This document shows, one piece after another, positions 58,887 to 62,168 of a DNA stretch of 62,168 nucleotides. Source of the stretch: a virus; the IMG/VR virus record IMGVR_UViG_3300018432_000570, positions 1 to 62,168 of that record, one strand, 5' to 3'. Both the position numbers and the translations under genes were made by a program. Positions within the stretch are counted from its first letter, which is position 1. The number at the start of each line of letters is the position of its first letter. The notes under the pieces are model-generated. The model did no database searches, was not told the DNA's origin, and saw only the letters and a list, made by a program, of their open reading frames with translations.

Positions 58887-58940
58887 ATGGTGGGCGTGGC
58901 AAGGATTGAACTTGCGACCCCTGCGATGTCAACACAGTGC
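58887..58940. other. attR, within the reconstituted tRNA-Val
   Basis: Matches attL over 54 bases with one difference at 58898. Bases left of the 42-bp core are phage-derived; those to the right are host. Confidence 0.93.
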
Positions 58941-58962
58941 TCTACCACTGAGCTACACGCCC
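58888..58962 (-). tRNA. tRNA-Val (anticodon GAC), completed by the prophage
   Basis: 75 nt with encoded CCA. Acceptor GGGCGTG pairs with CACGCCC; D arm GCTC...GAGC; anticodon loop TTGACAT with stem CTGTG/CGCAG (one T-G pair); T arm GCAAG-TTCAATC-CTTGC. The 3' part was supplied by phage DNA. It changes pair 7-66 from G-U (host version in attL) to G-C. The original terminator remained at attL, and the sequence after this copy (CATTTTTCTCC) is phage DNA with a short T-run but no stem. Confidence 0.95.
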
Positions 58963-59081
58963 ACTGGGGGGCTCTCTAGTCAACGCCCCGCCGGGGCGCA
59001 ACCCGCCTCGCCACCAAGGCGTCGAGAGCCCGGTCGCCCCCCTCCCCGCGGCATCTCGGCCGGGCCGTGGGCGATCGCCGG
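58963..59081. other. Short spacer after tRNA-Val
   Basis: About 120 GC-rich host bases between the tRNA start and the stop of the next gene. The tRNA promoter must lie here on the minus strand, but I see no clear hexamer pair. Confidence 0.4.
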
Positions 59082-62000
59082 TCAGGCCGCCCGGGTGAGC
59101 TCTTGAGGGGGATCCCCTCCCGAATGCGCGGCGACGTCCCGGGCGATGTCCAAGAGCCGTTCCTCCCAGACGATTGACCCGAGGTCGCAGTAACGCAGGT
59201 CGTCCAGATCGAGATAGGCCAGGCCGGCGGCGCTCCTGGCCGCTTCCCAGCTCCGGACGACCGACCGGTAGGGCCGTTTCGTCGCGGGGTTCGGGACCAG
59301 CCAGGCGCATCCCGGCCAGCGGGGAAGCTCGGCGAGCAAGGTCAGGGCGGCGACCGTGAGGCGCAGCTCGCGTATCTTCTCGCCGCCCGGCATGTCGAGG
59401 CGCCACACGCCCACCGCCAGGTCGAGCTGGTCCCATCGGGCGTTGAGGATCTCGCCCGGACGCGCGCCCGTCAGCATCAGCAGCGAGAGGATGAAGCGCA
59501 GCTGCCGGTTATAGCCGTTGCGAGCGGCCTCGAGCAGCCTTTCCGCCTCGGCCGCGGTCAACAGGATATCGCCCTGGCCCCGCCGGTCGAACCGGAAGCT
59601 GCCCTCGAGAGGATTCGAATCCGCCCCGGGCAGCTTCAGCTCGACGGCCAGCGCCCACATCCGGCTGAGCAGGCTATGAAGCCGACTGTCGGTCCCGGGG
59701 GGCAGGCCTTCCGCCTCGCCCTTCGCCGCCAGCCAGGTGACGATATCCGTTTCGCTTACCTGATCGAGCCGAAGCTGGCCGAATCGGGGCAGGATATGGT
59801 TGCGCAGATCGCGCTTGGCGCCTTCGCGGCTTTGCTCGTCGCCGCGCACGCTTTCGAGATAGCGCTCCGAAACCTCCCGGAAGGTCGGAACGTCGGAGCC
59901 TGCAAGGCCTGCCGACAATTGCATGTGGATCGGTACGGCCGGCTCTCGCGATCGCGGCGCCAGGGTGAGGCCCAGCTTCGTGGCGAGCTCCTCGAGCGGC
60001 GCCGGATTCTCGCCGTCCCCGACATCCTTGTCCGGATCTCCGGGGTTCGGCAGGCCGAGCGTCCCGAGCACGTAAGGCGAGACCCGGTGGCTGGTGCACA
60101 ATCCCCCGTCCCCGTCGTCGACCAGCTCCTGCTCGAAGGCGATTCCGTGCTGCCGGCCCGCCGCCCGGCTGACCCGGGCGAAGGCGAGCTGGCCGTCGCC
60201 GAAGTCGACGACGATCAAGGTGCCGAGCGGCGCCTCCGAAGCCCCTTCGATCAGGGCTCCCGATTCCGACAGGTTGCGCATGATCGCCGTACGGTAGCGA
60301 TGGCCGTGGATGATCCCGACCTTGCGGTACATCGCCTGGCGGTTGCTTCTTTGCCTGGCCGGACCCGCCGGCTCGATGACCCAGTCTCCCGCGTCGAGCC
60401 GACGGCTCAGCTCGTCGCAGCTCAGCGCCTTGCTGTAGACCCAGCCCTGGATATGGCTGACCCGAAGGCTTCGGATCAGCTGGAGCTGATCCATATATTC
60501 GATACCCTCGGCCGTGGTCTCCATGCCGAGGGCTTCCGCCAGCGCGACGATGGCCGCGATGATGGCCCCGTTCCTCGATCCAGGCAAAGTCGCGGCGCGA
60601 ACGAAGGTCTGGTCGATCTTGATCTTGTCGAAGGGTGCCGTTCGCAAATAGCCGAGCGAGGAATAACCCGTCCCGAAATCGTCGAGGGCGAGGCGGACCC
60701 CGATCTCCTTCAGCGTCGTGAACATCGAATCCGTCGAAGGGGATTCGCCGACGAACACCCCCTCAGTGATCTCGAGCTCGAGCCGGTCCGGCGACAGGCC
60801 CGACGTATCGAGGGCCGACTGCACGATGAGGGGCAGCGACTCTTCCATGAACTGGATCGGCGAGACGTTCACCGCGACTCGAAGCTTCACGGGCCAGCCT
60901 GCCGCGTCCTCGCACGCCTTGCGGAGCGCCCATTCCCCCAGGGGGCCGATAAGGCCCGCTTCCTCGGCGATCGGGATGAACAAGGCCGGGGAGATCGGTC
61001 CGCGGCCCGGATGATCCCACCGCATGAGCGCCTCGACGCCGGTGATGCTGTTGTTGGCCGCACTGACGATGGGCTGGTACGCGAGGCTGATTTCTCCTCT
61101 CGAGAGAGCGTCGCGAAGGTCTTCCTCGAGCGCTCTTTTGTCTTCCGCGACCCGCAACAGATCACTCGAGAAGAACCTGAACCGGCCTCGCCCCCCCGAT
61201 TTGGAGGCATAGAGCGCGAGGTCGGCATTGCGGATCAGCTCGTCTCGCGAGGCTCCGTCCACCGGAGCGACGGCGACTCCGATCGACGCTCCGACGATGC
61301 ATCGGCTGCCCTCGACCCAATAAGGCTGCGAGAGAACGGCGATGATGTCCGCCGCCATGTCGCCGATGATCCCGCGGTCCTCGCAATTGGGAAGGATGAT
61401 CTGGAATTCGTCGCCACCCAAACGGAAAACCTTCTCGCGATCGCCGACGATCCGAGTCAGGCGCTCGGCGACCTGCTTGAGGAGGGCGTCCCCGGCGGGA
61501 TGGCCGAGCGTGTCGTTGACCTGCTTGAACCGGTCTAGGTCGATCAGCATGACCGCACACGGCTTGTCCCGATGCGCGGTCTCCAGCAGGCTGTTATCCA
61601 GGATCTCGGACATCCGGCGCCGGTTGGGCAGCCCGGTCAGCGAATCGTATTTGGCGAGCTGCGAGGCATGTTCGGACGACTTGCGCTGCTCGGTCACGTC
61701 GACGGCGCTGCCCCGATAGCCGGTGAACCGGCCCGTCTGGTCGAATTGCGGACATCCCGACACCGACCAGCAGCGGGGATCGCGGGCCTTCGCTGCACGG
61801 ACCGTGACCTTTTCGAAAGCCGATTGCCTGGCGAGAAGAAACGGAAGCGTCCGGCGGCCGGTCAAATCGTCGTCGGCCTGAGCGAAGACTTCTGCGAATC
61901 GCGTTCCCACCAGGGGGGTGTCGTCGTCGCTCAGCGCTTGGGCGATATTGTCGCTGATGTAGGTGAGCTGTCCGTCCGGGTCGATCGACCAGAACCAGCC

Positions 62001-62168
62001 GTGGCCGGATTCCTCGAAGCTCTTCATGAGCAGCAGCGCCTCGGTAGGGTCGGCGGAACGCGCGCCCGGGCCCGTCCGCTTGCTCGTGGGCGAATCGGTG
62101 CCCGCCCCGGGTCCGCCACGCGATGTCGGCGGCTTTTTGCCGAAACCCCAAATATAAGCTTGTGTCAT
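59082..62168 (-). CDS. PAS-GGDEF-EAL-PilZ protein fused to a degenerate integrase-like domain
   Basis: 1028 residues; the ATG is exactly at the window edge, so an upstream start cannot be excluded. PAS about 50-160 (GWFWSIDPDGQLTYISD). GGDEF domain 170-335 with intact GGDEF at 251-255 but no RxxD inhibitory site. EAL domain 345-595: EAL 379-381, LEITE, LDDFGTGYSS, KIDQ and AEGIE all intact, so both synthesis and hydrolysis of cyclic di-GMP are possible. PilZ-like 605-685 (RSNR...RNLSESG, with Asn for the usual Asp). From about 760: a core-binding domain (TFREVSERYLESV) and a catalytic-like domain with Arg903 (TGARPGE), DDLRYC at 989-994 where HxLRH is expected (His lost, Arg992 kept) and His1015; the chain ends 13 residues later without a nucleophile Tyr. 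Inference: a cyclic di-GMP enzyme whose integrase-like part now binds DNA or partners. Confidence 0.88.
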   Translation of the reverse strand: MTQAYIWGFGKKPPTSRGGPGAGTDSPTSKRTGPGARSADPTEALLLMKSFEESGHGWFWSIDPDGQLTYISDNIAQALSDDDTPLVGTRFAEVFAQADDDLTGRRTLPFLLARQSAFEKVTVRAAKARDPRCWSVSGCPQFDQTGRFTGYRGSAVDVTEQRKSSEHASQLAKYDSLTGLPNRRRMSEILDNSLLETAHRDKPCAVMLIDLDRFKQVNDTLGHPAGDALLKQVAERLTRIVGDREKVFRLGGDEFQIILPNCEDRGIIGDMAADIIAVLSQPYWVEGSRCIVGASIGVAVAPVDGASRDELIRNADLALYASKSGGRGRFRFFSSDLLRVAEDKRALEEDLRDALSRGEISLAYQPIVSAANNSITGVEALMRWDHPGRGPISPALFIPIAEEAGLIGPLGEWALRKACEDAAGWPVKLRVAVNVSPIQFMEESLPLIVQSALDTSGLSPDRLELEITEGVFVGESPSTDSMFTTLKEIGVRLALDDFGTGYSSLGYLRTAPFDKIKIDQTFVRAATLPGSRNGAIIAAIVALAEALGMETTAEGIEYMDQLQLIRSLRVSHIQGWVYSKALSCDELSRRLDAGDWVIEPAGPARQRSNRQAMYRKVGIIHGHRYRTAIMRNLSESGALIEGASEAPLGTLIVVDFGDGQLAFARVSRAAGRQHGIAFEQELVDDGDGGLCTSHRVSPYVLGTLGLPNPGDPDKDVGDGENPAPLEELATKLGLTLAPRSREPAVPIHMQLSAGLAGSDVPTFREVSERYLESVRGDEQSREGAKRDLRNHILPRFGQLRLDQVSETDIVTWLAAKGEAEGLPPGTDSRLHSLLSRMWALAVELKLPGADSNPLEGSFRFDRRGQGDILLTAAEAERLLEAARNGYNRQLRFILSLLMLTGARPGEILNARWDQLDLAVGVWRLDMPGGEKIRELRLTVAALTLLAELPRWPGCAWLVPNPATKRPYRSVVRSWEAARSAAGLAYLDLDDLRYCDLGSIVWEERLLDIARDVAAHSGGDPPQELTRAA

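Larger units (their letters stand above)
13178..58940. mobile_element. Complete temperate siphovirus-like prophage integrated in tRNA-Val
   Basis: About 45.8 kb bounded by a 54-bp direct repeat (one mismatch) of the tRNA-Val 3' part. It contains integrase, CI/Cro-type switch, early recombination genes, terminase, portal, capsid, tail, tape measure and endolysin genes, all open. No frame disruption was seen in essential genes, so it may be inducible. Module order is accessory, lysis-tail-head (leftward), middle genes (leftward), immunity, early genes (rightward), integrase. Confidence 0.95.

Overview
The window is high-GC DNA from an alphaproteobacterium. A sphingomonad is my inference, from protein style and codon use rather than from any marker gene. 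It holds one complete tRNA-integrated prophage of about 45.8 kb (13178-58940) with chromosomal sequence on both sides.

Left flank (1-13173): a giant minus-strand RTX protein runs off the left edge. It has an N-terminal lipase-like domain and many calcium-binding nonapeptide blocks, and it is translationally coupled (TAATG) to a small membrane protein upstream. A divergent gene encodes a HlyC-type toxin acyltransferase homologue whose catalytic histidine position looks substituted. A terminator at 13142-13173 is the original 3' terminator of the host tRNA-Val gene.

Prophage: a 54-bp duplication of the 3' part of tRNA-Val(GAC) marks attL and attR. The intact tRNA lies at the right end, next to the tyrosine integrase. 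From left to right there is a plus-strand set of small accessory genes (13361-15095); a long minus-strand late operon (15169-38411) with lysis, tail and head genes, terminase at its promoter-proximal end; a minus-strand middle block (38501-44188) with a candidate late activator, replication, recombination, antirepressor and DNA methyltransferase genes; an immunity region (45253-45881) with divergent Cro-like and CI-like regulators; and a rightward early operon (47617-57942) of about 28 mostly overlapping genes, including ERF recombinase and SSB. I found three full copies and one half copy of a 17-bp operator, GTTGTA-N5-TACAAC. They lie at the cro/CI divergence and in front of the early operon, and so define the lysogeny switch. 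The virion is mosaic: PBSX-type terminase, Mu-like portal/F/I proteins with an HslV-like protease between them, and a long non-contractile tail with a G/GT-type -1 frameshift.

Cargo that may protect or change the lysogen sits inside the phage operons. There is a Panacea-domain toxin-antitoxin pair plus an oppositely oriented membrane-protein gene between the tail chaperones and the tape measure. A one-polypeptide DNA methyltransferase plus Mrr-like nuclease lies directly downstream of the repressor. There are also two more methyltransferases, one of which carries a long open overlapping frame resembling a separate phage protein family.

Right flank (58941-62168): beyond the tRNA is a 1028-residue protein with PAS, GGDEF, EAL and PilZ domains followed by a degenerate tyrosine-recombinase-like domain lacking the nucleophile. 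This is the most unusual single protein in the window.
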